From: Anaerotignum sp.
GTDB lineage: Bacteria; Bacillota; Clostridia; Lachnospirales; Anaerotignaceae
Length of the DNA: 11,526 bases
Direction: 5' to 3'
Assembly (NCBI GenBank): GCA_017442465.1
Contig: JAFRZQ010000219.1
Location: 1-11,526, forward strand
Shown here: in pieces, positions 1 through 5,386 of the stretch
How the letters are laid out: each line of letters starts with the position of its first letter
Position numbering within the stretch: position 1 is the stretch's first letter
Made by a program: the position numbers and the translations under genes
The notes under the pieces: model-generated
Seen by the model: the letters and a program-made list of their open reading frames with translations, nothing else
Told to the model about the DNA's origin: nothing
Database searches by the model: none

Positions 1-399
1 TCTGTCTGTGCCGATGGGTTCATGCAGGGATATATCATTCTGAAATTTCTTAGAGTACCGCAATGTCATTAAAATTTCATTTTCAATGCAGCGAGAAGCA
101 TACGTAGCCAGCCGTATGCTTTTTTCTGTGTTATAAGAAAGAATCGCTTTGATCAGCCCAACAGTACCAATGGAAATCAATTCTTCCTGTTCTGGAATGA
201 TTTGGCTGTATTTTTTTGCAATATGTGCGACCAGCCGCAAATTATGCAGCACCAGCGCATGCTTTGCAAGAATCTGTTCCTCTTCCGAACCGCTTTTCAG
301 CTTCTGTATATATTTTTGTTCTTCTGCAATGGAAAATGGTTTCGGAAAGGAGCCGGAAGAAGAAAAGGCGCATAGTAAGGGGATCATTAACAGAAGCAT
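1..399 (-). CDS. sigK: RNA polymerase sporulation sigma factor SigK-like, 3' end outside window
   Basis: This is a late mother-cell sigma factor that would direct RNA polymerase to coat and cortex genes. The 133 visible residues contain the sigma-70 region 2 signature: HNLRLVAHIAKKY near residues 52-64, then ISIGTVGLIKAI and LATYASRCIENEILMTLR near 75-114. They end in DISLHEPIGTD, which fits SigK (SLHDPIGTD) better than SigE (SFDEPLN). The start at 399 follows GGAGG at 406-410 with 6 bases between. The N-terminus is a short hydrophobic run (MLLLMIPLLCAF) before SFPKPFS. In Bacillus SigK the equivalent place holds a membrane-bound pro-sequence that is cleaved off, so this is probably a pro-SigK, but with a pro-segment of only about 17 residues. 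The gene runs off the left edge, so regions 3 and 4 are not seen. It is divergent from the spoIIA operon. Confidence 0.88.
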   Translation of the reverse strand, partial: MLLLMIPLLCAFSSSGSFPKPFSIAEEQKYIQKLKSGSEEEQILAKHALVLHNLRLVAHIAKKYSQIIPEQEELISIGTVGLIKAILSYNTEKSIRLATYASRCIENEILMTLRYSKKFQNDISLHEPIGTDR

Positions 400-425
400 G
401 GAACACCTCCAATCCTGCGATACTT

Positions 426-453
426 TATCTTATGTTTGGAGGCTACTGTCTGT
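426..453 (-). promoter_or_regulatory. Candidate sigma-K-type promoter for sigK
   Basis: On the minus strand, AC at 453-452 is followed after 17 bases by CATAAGATA at 434-426. This fits the sigma-K pattern AC-N16/17-CATANNNTA. The predicted transcript start is only about 10 bases before the ribosome binding site of sigK, a plausible short leader. Known Bacillus sigK is transcribed by SigE and then by SigK itself. The match is short, so chance is possible. Confidence 0.35.
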
Positions 454-520
454 GCGTGTCTATTCGTATTTGATTCTGTCCTTTTTTCTTTGGACATGAC
501 GAAAGAACGAGAATTTTGCG

Positions 521-547
521 GAAGGAAAATAAAAAAAGGATAGGAAG
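521..547 (+). promoter_or_regulatory. Candidate sigma-H promoter of the spoIIA operon
   Basis: GAAGGAAAA at 521-529 matches the sigma-H -35 pattern RNAGGAWWW in full. After an 11-base spacer, TAGGAAG at 541-547 keeps GAA of the -10 core (RNNGAAT) but not the final T or the first purine. The site is about 30 bases before the spoIIAA start. The spoIIA operon of Bacillus is known to be transcribed by sigma-H. Confidence 0.5.
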
Positions 548-580
548 ATAAGTTAAAATTTTATAAAAGGAGGAATGGAT

Positions 581-940
581 ATGTATTTGCGTTTCAAACA
601 GAAAAATAAAACGATCTTGATAATGGTTTCTGGAGAGATCGATCATCATAATTCAAAGGAACTGCGCCGACAAACGGAAAGTGCAATGTCTGAAATGGGC
701 GGAAGGAATCTGGTTTTTGATTTTACAAACGTATCCTTCATGGATAGTTCCGGCATCGGTATGCTGATCGGCAGATATAAGCAATTACAGTCGATACAGG
801 GTAGAATCGCGATCATATGTACAGAAGAAAAAATTGTGGAAATCATTCGACTATCCGGCCTTACAAAATTATTTCCTGTTTTTGATTCATTAGAAGATGC
901 ACTTTCTTATGCGGAAGGGAGGGAAAGAAATGCAGTATGA
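581..940 (+). CDS. spoIIAA: Anti-sigma F factor antagonist (anti-anti-sigma factor) SpoIIAA
   Basis: A STAS-domain protein that, when unphosphorylated, binds the anti-sigma factor SpoIIAB and frees sigma F in the forespore. The conserved phosphorylation loop SFMDSSGIG lies near residues 52-60; the second Ser of DSSG (Ser57 in the 119-residue form) is the residue SpoIIAB phosphorylates in the family. The early GEIDHH motif and LIGRYKQ also match the family, and the length equals the usual ~117. ATG at 581 is preferred because GGAGG at 569-573 lies 7 bases upstream; an in-frame ATG at 575 would be only 1 base from it. This is the first gene of spoIIAA-spoIIAB-sigF. Its 3' end overlaps spoIIAB by 11 bases, which suggests translational coupling. 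Confidence 0.95.
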   Translation: MYLRFKQKNKTILIMVSGEIDHHNSKELRRQTESAMSEMGGRNLVFDFTNVSFMDSSGIGMLIGRYKQLQSIQGRIAIICTEEKIVEIIRLSGLTKLFPVFDSLEDALSYAEGRERNAV

Positions 941-1358
941 AAACGAAGCCAGAGTTTATTTCAGTGCAAAGTCAGAAAATGAATCCTTTGGGAGGTTATT
1001 TGCAGCGGGTTTTCTGGCACAGCTTGATCTGACGATCGCTGAAATGACGGATATAAAAACTGCTGTTTCAGAAGCAGTCACAAATGCCATTATCCATGGA
1101 TATGAAACAGAAGCGGGTCTGGTTGAGTTGTTCTGTGCATATAATAAAACTCGCATCGTAGTAGAAATTGCAGATACAGGAAAAGGCATTGAGAATATAA
1201 CCTTGGCAAGGGAACCCCTTTATACTTCTAAACCGGAAATGGAGCGTTCCGGTATGGGATTTACTATTATGGAATCTTTCATGGATATAGTTGGAGTAGA
1301 AAGTGCTGTAGGAAAAGGTACGAGGATCCACATGGAAAAAATGCTGATAAGGGAGTGA
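930..1358 (+). CDS. spoIIAB: Anti-sigma F factor / serine kinase SpoIIAB
   Basis: A GHKL-type kinase that holds sigma F inactive in an ATP-bound complex and phosphorylates SpoIIAA on serine. The ATP-binding N-box SEAVTNAIIHGYE is at about residues 47-59 (Glu48 and Asn52 being the expected base and Mg ligand). The G1 box ADTGKGI is at 81-87 and the G2-like ERSGMGF at 105-111. The predicted 142 residues are close to the usual ~146. The start at 930 has AGGGAGGG 6 bases upstream. An in-frame ATG at 897 is rejected because it lacks a ribosome binding site and would extend deep into spoIIAA. The gene overlaps spoIIAA by 11 bases and sigF follows after 4 bases, so the three proteins are made from one transcript, probably in near-matched amounts. 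Confidence 0.96.
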   Translation: MQYENEARVYFSAKSENESFGRLFAAGFLAQLDLTIAEMTDIKTAVSEAVTNAIIHGYETEAGLVELFCAYNKTRIVVEIADTGKGIENITLAREPLYTSKPEMERSGMGFTIMESFMDIVGVESAVGKGTRIHMEKMLIRE

Positions 1359-1362
1359 TCAT

Positions 1363-2076
1363 ATGGAACCCATTTATCAGCTTTTGGAAAAAGCGCAGAA
1401 AGGAGATGTTTCTGCAAAGGAACAGATATTGCAGGAAAACAGTGGTTTGATATGGAGTATTGTAAAGCGTTTTTACGGAAGGGGAGAGCAGGAGGACCTT
1501 TATCAGATCGGTGCGATTGGCTTATTGAAATGTATTGAAAAATTTGATTTTACATATGATGTAAAATTCTCTACCTATGCAGTTCCAATGATCATGGGTG
1601 AAATCCGGAGGTTTTTAAGAGATGATGGAACGATCAAGGTAAGCAGGAGTCTGAAAGAACTATCCTGTCGTGCAAAAAAACTTCAGGAGAGGATCGGAAA
1701 GGAAGAAAACAGAGAGCCAACCATAAAAGAACTGGCAGAGAAACTGCAAGTAGAAAGAGAAGAACTGATAATGGCTCTCGAGTCAGCAAAAGAAGTAGAA
1801 AGCCTGTATACTGTTCATAGAACTGCACAGGAGGCGGAGGGGACACAGTTACTTGATCGACTGGGAGATTTTTCGGAAAATGAAAAGATGCTGGAAAGAT
1901 TATGGCTGAAAGAAGCCCTGGAACAACTTAGCCCAAAAGAAAAAAAGATCATTATAATGAGATATTTTCTGGATCAAACGCAGACAGATGTGGCAAAACA
2001 TCTTGGTATTTCTCAGGTGCAGGTATCCCGCACAGAAAAGAAGATCCTTTGCAGAATGAAAAATGCATTGCAATAA
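1363..2076 (+). CDS. sigF: RNA polymerase sporulation sigma factor SigF (SpoIIAC)
   Basis: The first forespore-specific sigma factor, which drives early forespore genes after septation. Region 2 is complete: DLYQIGAIGLLKCIEKFD (residues ~45-62), then KFSTYAVPMIMGEIRRFLRDDG (~68-89, including the -10 recognition helix). Region 3 is around SRSLKELSCRAKKLQE and REPTIKELAEKL (~94-128). Region 4.2 has a helix-turn-helix near TQTDVAKHLGISQVQVSR (~206-223) for -35 recognition. The 237 residues are slightly fewer than Bacillus SigF (~255). The start at 1363 is preceded by GGGAG at 1351-1355. It is the last gene of the operon and ends just before a terminator. Its identity rests mostly on the spoIIAA-spoIIAB context, since SigF, SigG and SigB are related. 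Confidence 0.95.
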   Translation: MEPIYQLLEKAQKGDVSAKEQILQENSGLIWSIVKRFYGRGEQEDLYQIGAIGLLKCIEKFDFTYDVKFSTYAVPMIMGEIRRFLRDDGTIKVSRSLKELSCRAKKLQERIGKEENREPTIKELAEKLQVEREELIMALESAKEVESLYTVHRTAQEAEGTQLLDRLGDFSENEKMLERLWLKEALEQLSPKEKKIIIMRYFLDQTQTDVAKHLGISQVQVSRTEKKILCRMKNALQ

Positions 2077-2080
2077 AAAT

Positions 2081-2108
2081 GACCGGATGAAGACTCCGGT
2101 CTATTTTT
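2081..2108. terminator. Bidirectional intrinsic terminator between sigF and the zinc-ribbon gene
   Basis: GACCGGA at 2081-2087 pairs perfectly with TCCGGTC at 2095-2101 around a 7-base loop. It is followed by TATTTTTA on the plus strand and preceded by AATAAAAAT, which is a T-tract on the minus strand. It can end both converging genes. Confidence 0.85.
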
Positions 2109-2478
2109 ATAATTTTCTGCCGCATTTGGGACAAAAAGCGTATTCTGGTGTAAGAAGGTATCCGCAGTCAGGGCAGTTGTTTGTGCGGCTGTGATCCATC
2201 CCAATGATTGTAAGATCATCTTCCTGAAGGAGAATATTTTCTCCATTTTCAATGGCTTTGCCCAGTTCCTTATCAATAGAAAAAACAGTGTTGCAGCAAT
2301 TGGAAACGGCATAATACTGTTTTCCCCATTTGAAAAGAGGAATAAAGAAAAAACTGAAATATGTATACACCATAAATACAGAGATACTGCTGTAGCGACC
2401 ACATTTTTTGCAAATCATTGTCTGACGGAAGAAATCAAAATCTTTTCTTCCCTGAGAAATTCCGCCAATAAATATCAT
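2107..2478 (-). CDS. Zinc-ribbon domain protein of unknown role
   Basis: A small protein (123 residues from ATG at 2478). Near the N-terminus MICKKCG gives a first CxxC. A hydrophobic stretch VYTYFSFFFIPLFKWGKQYYAV follows, then NCCNTVFSID, which resembles the small zinc-ribbon family with the pattern 'FFIPIFPWSKKY...C..C...F.ID'. The C-terminus has a second zinc ribbon, NCPDCGYLLTPEYAFCPKCG, with two CxxC pairs about 10 residues apart. ATG at 2478 is chosen because AAGGA lies at 2489-2493, 10 bases upstream; an in-frame GTG at 2487 is too close to it. The function is not known; zinc binding is a fair inference. It stands alone, divergent from the 33-residue ORF and convergent with sigF. Confidence 0.8.
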   Translation of the reverse strand: MIFIGGISQGRKDFDFFRQTMICKKCGRYSSISVFMVYTYFSFFFIPLFKWGKQYYAVSNCCNTVFSIDKELGKAIENGENILLQEDDLTIIGMDHSRTNNCPDCGYLLTPEYAFCPKCGRKL

Positions 2479-2515
2479 AAAACCCACATCCTTATTTGAT
2501 TTTTTGCGAATTTAT

Positions 2516-2544
2516 TTTACAAGTTCTGGTTAACATGATAAAAT
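2516..2544 (+). promoter_or_regulatory. Sigma-A promoter for the 33-residue ORF
   Basis: TTTACA at 2516-2521 (5 of 6 to consensus), a 17-base spacer, then TAAAAT at 2539-2544 preceded by TGA (extended -10, 2536-2538). A transcript would start near 2551, about 37 bases before the ATG at 2588. The minus-strand sequence around 2514-2519 also reads TAAAAT and could serve the divergent zinc-ribbon gene, but without a good -35. Confidence 0.65.
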
Positions 2545-2587
2545 AAATACAAACCAATTGCAACCATTTTCGGAGGAGGGGAATAAT

Positions 2588-2689
2588 ATGAAAGTATCTC
2601 GTCTTGTAGTAAGCGCAGTTTCTTTGGCTGTATCTGCAGCCCTGCTGACTCTGAGCATCATCGATCTGATCCGCAGCGACGAATATTGA
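2588..2689 (+). CDS. Small membrane peptide, 33 residues, unknown function
   Basis: A short ORF that encodes MKVSRLVVSAVSLAV at the start and ends with IDLIRSDEY. It has a basic N-terminus (Lys2, Arg5), a hydrophobic stretch from about residue 6 to 28, which is enough for one membrane span, and an acidic tail. Support for expression is good: a strong ribosome binding site (GGAGGAGGGG at 2572-2581, 6 bases before the ATG) and a near-consensus promoter upstream. I do not recognise the family. The layout (tiny single-span peptide, own promoter, structured 3' region) resembles type I toxins or small stress membrane peptides, but this is speculation. It could also be a leader or a processed peptide. 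A large inverted-repeat structure follows at 2726-2850. Confidence 0.55.
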   Translation: MKVSRLVVSAVSLAVSAALLTLSIIDLIRSDEY

Positions 2690-2725
2690 TTTGATTTTTT
2701 ATTTTGTATAAAAACAACAAAAACG

Positions 2726-2850
2726 GAAAAACTGCTAATAAGAAAAACATTGGTGCTGACGGGAGGAATAGCTTGTAATTTCAAGATTTCTTTCGTCAGA
2801 CCTTCTTTTTTGTATTTTTTTAGAAAATTAGCAAGTTTTTCTATTTTTTT
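2726..2850 (+). ncRNA. Nested stem structure with T-tract: structured 3' UTR, terminator or small RNA
   Basis: The outer stem GAAAAACTGCTAAT (2726-2739) pairs with ATTAGCAAGTTTTTC (2827-2841), 14 pairs with one bulged A. The middle stem GGTGCTGACG (2752-2761) pairs with CGTCAGACC (2794-2802), 9 pairs with one bulged G. A short inner helix is CTTG (2772-2775) with CAAG (2782-2785). The outer arm runs straight into TATTTTTTT at 2842-2850, so the whole can work as an intrinsic terminator for the 33-residue ORF transcript just before the gap1 promoter. A plain terminator rarely needs a ~100-base insert between its arms, so a regulatory or separate RNA role is possible. It matches no RNA family that I recognise. 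Confidence 0.5.
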
Positions 2851-2851
2851 G

Positions 2852-2879
2852 TTGTAAAAATATTTATTTGTGTTATACT
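2852..2879 (+). promoter_or_regulatory. Sigma-A promoter of gap1
   Basis: TTGTAA at 2852-2857, a 16-base spacer and TATACT at 2874-2879 with an upstream TGT (extended -10 at 2871-2873). The transcript should start near 2886, giving a leader of about 75 bases that begins with the CggR-like site. Confidence 0.75.
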
Positions 2880-2888
2880 GAATCCGAT

Positions 2889-2924
2889 AGGACGTTTTTG
2901 ATATGTATGAAACAAAAAATGTCC
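2889..2924 (+). promoter_or_regulatory. CggR-like operator / leader hairpin of gap1
   Basis: AGGAC-GTTTTT starts at 2889 and GAAAC-AAAAAA-TGTCC lies at 2909-2924, just downstream of the predicted transcript start. The known operator of the glycolytic repressor CggR is a tandem of CGGGAC-N6-TGTCC. Here the two units are 20 bases apart and the best conserved parts are the outer GGAC and TGTCC. The same sequence can also fold in RNA: GGACGTTTTT (2890-2899) with AAAAATGTCC (2915-2924), ten pairs including one G-U. The DNA-operator reading is preferred because similar sites occur before gap2. The CggR assignment is inference. Confidence 0.5.
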
Positions 2925-2961
2925 CACGTAATGAAAACCAATTTTGAGGAGGAAATAAATT

Positions 2962-3969
2962 ATGGCAAAAGTAGGTATTAATGGTTTTGGTAGAATCGGT
3001 CGTCTGTTTTTCCGTGCAGCTTTGGAACGCGGCGATATGGATATCGTTGCAGTAAATGATCCTTTCATCGATGTAGATTACATGATCTATATGCTGAAAT
3101 ATGACTCTGCTCACGGCAGATTCCATGGCCAGCTGGAAGAAAAAGATGGTAAACTGATCGCAAATGGTCATGAAGTTATCGTTTATAACATCATGAACCC
3201 CCAGGATATCCCCTGGAAAGATGCTGGTGTAGATTATGTTCTGGAATCTACAGGTCTGTTCACAACAATGGATAAAGCAGCGGCTCACTTTGAAGGTGGT
3301 GCGAAAAAAGTTATTATTTCTGCGCCTTCCGCTGATGCGCCTATGTTTGTAATGGGTGTTAACCACGAAACATATACAAAAGATATGACAATCGTTTCCA
3401 ACGCATCCTGTACAACAAACTGTCTGGCACCTCTGGCTAAAGTAATCAATGATAACTTCGGTATCGTTGAAGGTCTGATGACAACAGTACACTCCATCAC
3501 AGCTACACAGAAAACAGTAGACGGTCCTTCCAGAAAAGACTGGAGAGGCGGTCGTGCTGCGGCTACAAATATCATTCCTTCCAGCACAGGTGCTGCAAAA
3601 GCAGTAGGTAAAGTTATCCCTGCACTGGCTGGTAAACTGACAGGTATGTCCTTCCGTGTTCCTACAGTAGACGTATCCGTAGTTGACCTGACATGCCGTC
3701 TGGAAAAACCTGCAACATACGAAGAAATCAAAGAAGTGATCAAAAAAGCATGTGAAAATGAAATGAAGGGGATCATGGACTACACAGAAGATGATGTAGT
3801 ATCCACAGACTTCCTGTCTGATCCTCACACATCCATTTTCGACGCAAAAGCTGGTATTGCTCTGAATGATCATTTTGTAAAACTGGTTTGCTGGTATGAT
3901 AACGAATGGGGTTACTCCAACAAAGTTCTGGATCTGATCAACCATATGGAAAAAGTTGACGAAGCTTAA
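2962..3969 (+). CDS. gap: Glyceraldehyde-3-phosphate dehydrogenase, type I, NAD-dependent
   Basis: A glycolytic enzyme that oxidises and phosphorylates glyceraldehyde 3-phosphate to 1,3-bisphosphoglycerate in the cytoplasm. The Rossmann motif VGINGFGRIGR is at residues 4-14. VNDPF at 31-35 keeps the Asp that selects NAD. The catalytic site SNASCTTNCLAPL has Cys150, with His177 in TVHSIT. DWRGGRAAATNIIPSSTGAAK and the C-terminal WYDNEWGYSNKV are also present. The 335 residues are the normal length. The ATG at 2962 has GGAGG 9 bases upstream. It has its own promoter and a strong terminator and appears monocistronic, with no pgk or tpi beside it. A paralogue follows at 4287. Codon use is strongly biased, as expected for a highly expressed gene. 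Confidence 0.96.
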   Translation: MAKVGINGFGRIGRLFFRAALERGDMDIVAVNDPFIDVDYMIYMLKYDSAHGRFHGQLEEKDGKLIANGHEVIVYNIMNPQDIPWKDAGVDYVLESTGLFTTMDKAAAHFEGGAKKVIISAPSADAPMFVMGVNHETYTKDMTIVSNASCTTNCLAPLAKVINDNFGIVEGLMTTVHSITATQKTVDGPSRKDWRGGRAAATNIIPSSTGAAKAVGKVIPALAGKLTGMSFRVPTVDVSVVDLTCRLEKPATYEEIKEVIKKACENEMKGIMDYTEDDVVSTDFLSDPHTSIFDAKAGIALNDHFVKLVCWYDNEWGYSNKVLDLINHMEKVDEA

Positions 3970-4006
3970 TTTTCATCTGATTCGTAAAATATTGGGAAAA
4001 GATAAA

Positions 4007-4038
4007 GGCCTTGTGCAAAAGCACAAGGTCTGTTCTTT
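4007..4038 (+). terminator. Intrinsic terminator of gap1
   Basis: GGCCTTGTGC (4007-4016) and GCACAAGGTC (4021-4030) form a 10-pair stem with one G-U around the tetraloop AAAA. TGTTCTTTTT follows. Confidence 0.9.
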
Positions 4039-4051
4039 TTATAAATAAAAT

Positions 4052-4108
4052 AGGACAAAAAATGTCCCGCTTTTTTGGTGAATATATAAAAAGGGACGCT
4101 TTGTGTCC
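4052..4108 (+). promoter_or_regulatory. Two CggR-like operator units upstream of gap2
   Basis: AGGAC-AAAAAA-TGTCC occupies 4052-4067 and GGGAC-GCTTTG-TGTCC occupies 4093-4108. Both have the exact 6-base spacing of the known CggR unit CGGGAC-N6-TGTCC. Their starts are 41 bases apart, about twice the spacing seen at gap1. TATATAAA at 4083-4090 sits directly before the second unit and may be a -10 box, but I see no good -35. The units are 180 to 235 bases before the gap2 ATG. Regulation by CggR is inferred; the regulator gene is not here. Confidence 0.5.
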
Positions 4109-4219
4109 CACTAAAATGGCAAGTTTGTCTAAAATCGTTCTATTCAAATGAAAGTTTTCCTGTATAGTCTACTGAAAAAATAATATTTGCAAAATTCGGG
4201 AGTTTTTTTTTCTCTTCTG

Positions 4220-4228
4220 TGATAAAAT
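4220..4228 (+). promoter_or_regulatory. Extended -10 promoter element of gap2
   Basis: TGATAAAAT is a TG-extended -10 box, the same as the one before the 33-residue ORF. No good -35 is seen 16 to 18 bases upstream. A start near 4235 would give a leader of about 50 bases. Confidence 0.45.
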
Positions 4229-4286
4229 GAAATAGTAAAAGTTACTAATAATTTCCTATTTTTATATTTGAGAGGGGAAGATTCCA

Positions 4287-5306
4287 ATGGCTATTAAAGT
4301 TGGCATTAACGGTTTTGGTCGTATCGGTAGAGTAGTTTTCAGAGTTCTGATGCAGCGTAAAGATCAGTTTGAACTTTGCGGTATCAACCTGAGAAATGCA
4401 GAACTGGATTACATGGTATATCAGCTGAAATATGACTCCATTTTCGGTCGCTTCACAGGCGATATCGAAATCGGCGAAAACTGCATCATCGTAGATGGTC
4501 AGAAAATTCGTGTTTTCAGCGAAAGTGATGCTTCCCTGATCAACTGGGCAGAATGCGGTGCTGAATATATCGTTGAATCCACAGGTGCGTTCGCTACAAT
4601 GGAAAAAGCAGCTCTGCACAAAATCGGCGGTGCAAAGAAAGTAATCCTGACAGCACCTTCCAAAGATGAAGTTATGCCTACATTTGTAATGGGTGTTAAC
4701 CACGAAACATATACAAAGGATATGGATATCGTTTCTAACGCATCCTGTACAACAAACTGTCTGGCTCCCCTGGTAAAAATCGTACATGAAAACTTTGGTA
4801 TCGAACAGGGTCTGATGAGCACAATCCATTCTGCTACAGCAAAACAGAAAGCGGTAGACGCTCGTGCAGGCCGTGACTGGAGAACAGGCCGTTCCGTATT
4901 CAATAACATCATCCCTTCCACAACTGGTGCTGCAAAGGCTGTAGGCCGTGTTATTCCTGAACTGAAAGGCAAAATGACAGGTATGTCCTTCCGTGTTCCT
5001 ACAAATGATGTATCTGTAGTTGACCTGACAGCAAGACTGAAAACACCCGCTACATACAAAGAAATCTGCGATAAGATCAAAGAAGCTTCCGAAACATACA
5101 TGAAAGGTATTGTAAGCTATATTGATGATGAAGTAGTATCTTCTGACCTGCTGGGTGATTCCCATACATGTATCTTTGATGAAACAGCTGGTATCATCCT
5201 GGATGATAACTTTGTAAAACTGATCGCTTGGTACGATAATGAATGGGGTTACTCCAACAAAGTTGTTGATCTGATCGCACATATGTACGAAGTAGACAAT
5301 AAATAA
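4287..5306 (+). CDS. Second glyceraldehyde-3-phosphate dehydrogenase, altered cofactor loop
   Basis: A paralogue of the gene at 2962, 339 residues. The Rossmann motif VGINGFGRIGR, catalytic SNASCTTNCLAPL (Cys154) and His181 in TIHSAT are all present, so it should be active. At the end of the second beta strand it reads GINLRNAELDY (residues 32-42) where gap1 has VNDPFIDVDY. The Asp that binds the adenine ribose of NAD is replaced by Leu35 next to Arg36. In Bacillus GapB, which prefers NADP and works in gluconeogenesis, this Asp is also lost, so NADP use is possible but unproven. Several DNA stretches are identical to gap1, for example 29 bases at 4975-5003 and 3638-3666. The ribosome binding site is AGGGG, 9 bases upstream. 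An alternative substrate such as erythrose 4-phosphate cannot be excluded. Confidence 0.93.
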   Translation: MAIKVGINGFGRIGRVVFRVLMQRKDQFELCGINLRNAELDYMVYQLKYDSIFGRFTGDIEIGENCIIVDGQKIRVFSESDASLINWAECGAEYIVESTGAFATMEKAALHKIGGAKKVILTAPSKDEVMPTFVMGVNHETYTKDMDIVSNASCTTNCLAPLVKIVHENFGIEQGLMSTIHSATAKQKAVDARAGRDWRTGRSVFNNIIPSTTGAAKAVGRVIPELKGKMTGMSFRVPTNDVSVVDLTARLKTPATYKEICDKIKEASETYMKGIVSYIDDEVVSSDLLGDSHTCIFDETAGIILDDNFVKLIAWYDNEWGYSNKVVDLIAHMYEVDNK

Positions 5307-5317
5307 TTATAAAATAG

Positions 5318-5344
5318 AAAAGAGTCCGTCAGGACTCTTTTTTA
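5318..5344 (+). terminator. Intrinsic terminator of gap2
   Basis: AAAAGAGTCC (5318-5327) and GGACTCTTTT (5332-5341) pair around the loop GTCA and run into further T residues. Confidence 0.92.
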
Positions 5345-5347
5345 TTG

Positions 5348-5385
5348 AAAAAAAGACCCTGAACAATTCTGTTCAAGGTCTTTTT
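5348..5385 (-). terminator. Intrinsic terminator of the two-component operon
   Basis: GACCTTGAAC and GTTCAGGGTC (minus-strand reading, 5380-5371 and 5364-5355) form a stem with one mismatch and an AGAATT loop. The minus-strand T-tract follows at 5354-5348. It lies right after the stop codon of the response regulator gene. Confidence 0.85.
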
Positions 5386-5386
5386 A

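Larger units (their letters stand above)
3970..4286 (+). other. 317-base intergenic region between the two gap genes
   Basis: It holds the gap1 terminator (4007-4038), two CggR-like sites (4052-4067 and 4093-4108), about 110 bases of AT-rich DNA in which I see no gene, an extended -10 box (4220-4228) and the gap2 ribosome binding site (AGGGG at 4273-4277). No convincing small ORF was found. Confidence 0.7.

Noticed and set aside
149..499. Plus-strand open frame of 116 codons over the sigK region
   Set aside because: Antisense to conserved sigma-factor motifs, without a ribosome binding site.
2752..2802. Known riboswitch class in the structured region before gap1
   Set aside because: I could match none of the conserved cores that I know (c-di-GMP, TPP, SAM, lysine, glycine), so it is reported only as an unnamed structure.
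2530..3945. Long minus-strand open frame (471 codons) antisense to gap1
   Set aside because: It is rich in Cys, Phe and His with no known domain, and it mirrors the strong codon bias of gap1. It has no convincing start signal.
4245..5282. Long minus-strand open frame (345 codons) antisense to gap2
   Set aside because: It has the same unnatural Cys/Phe-rich composition, and gap2 on the other strand is unambiguous.
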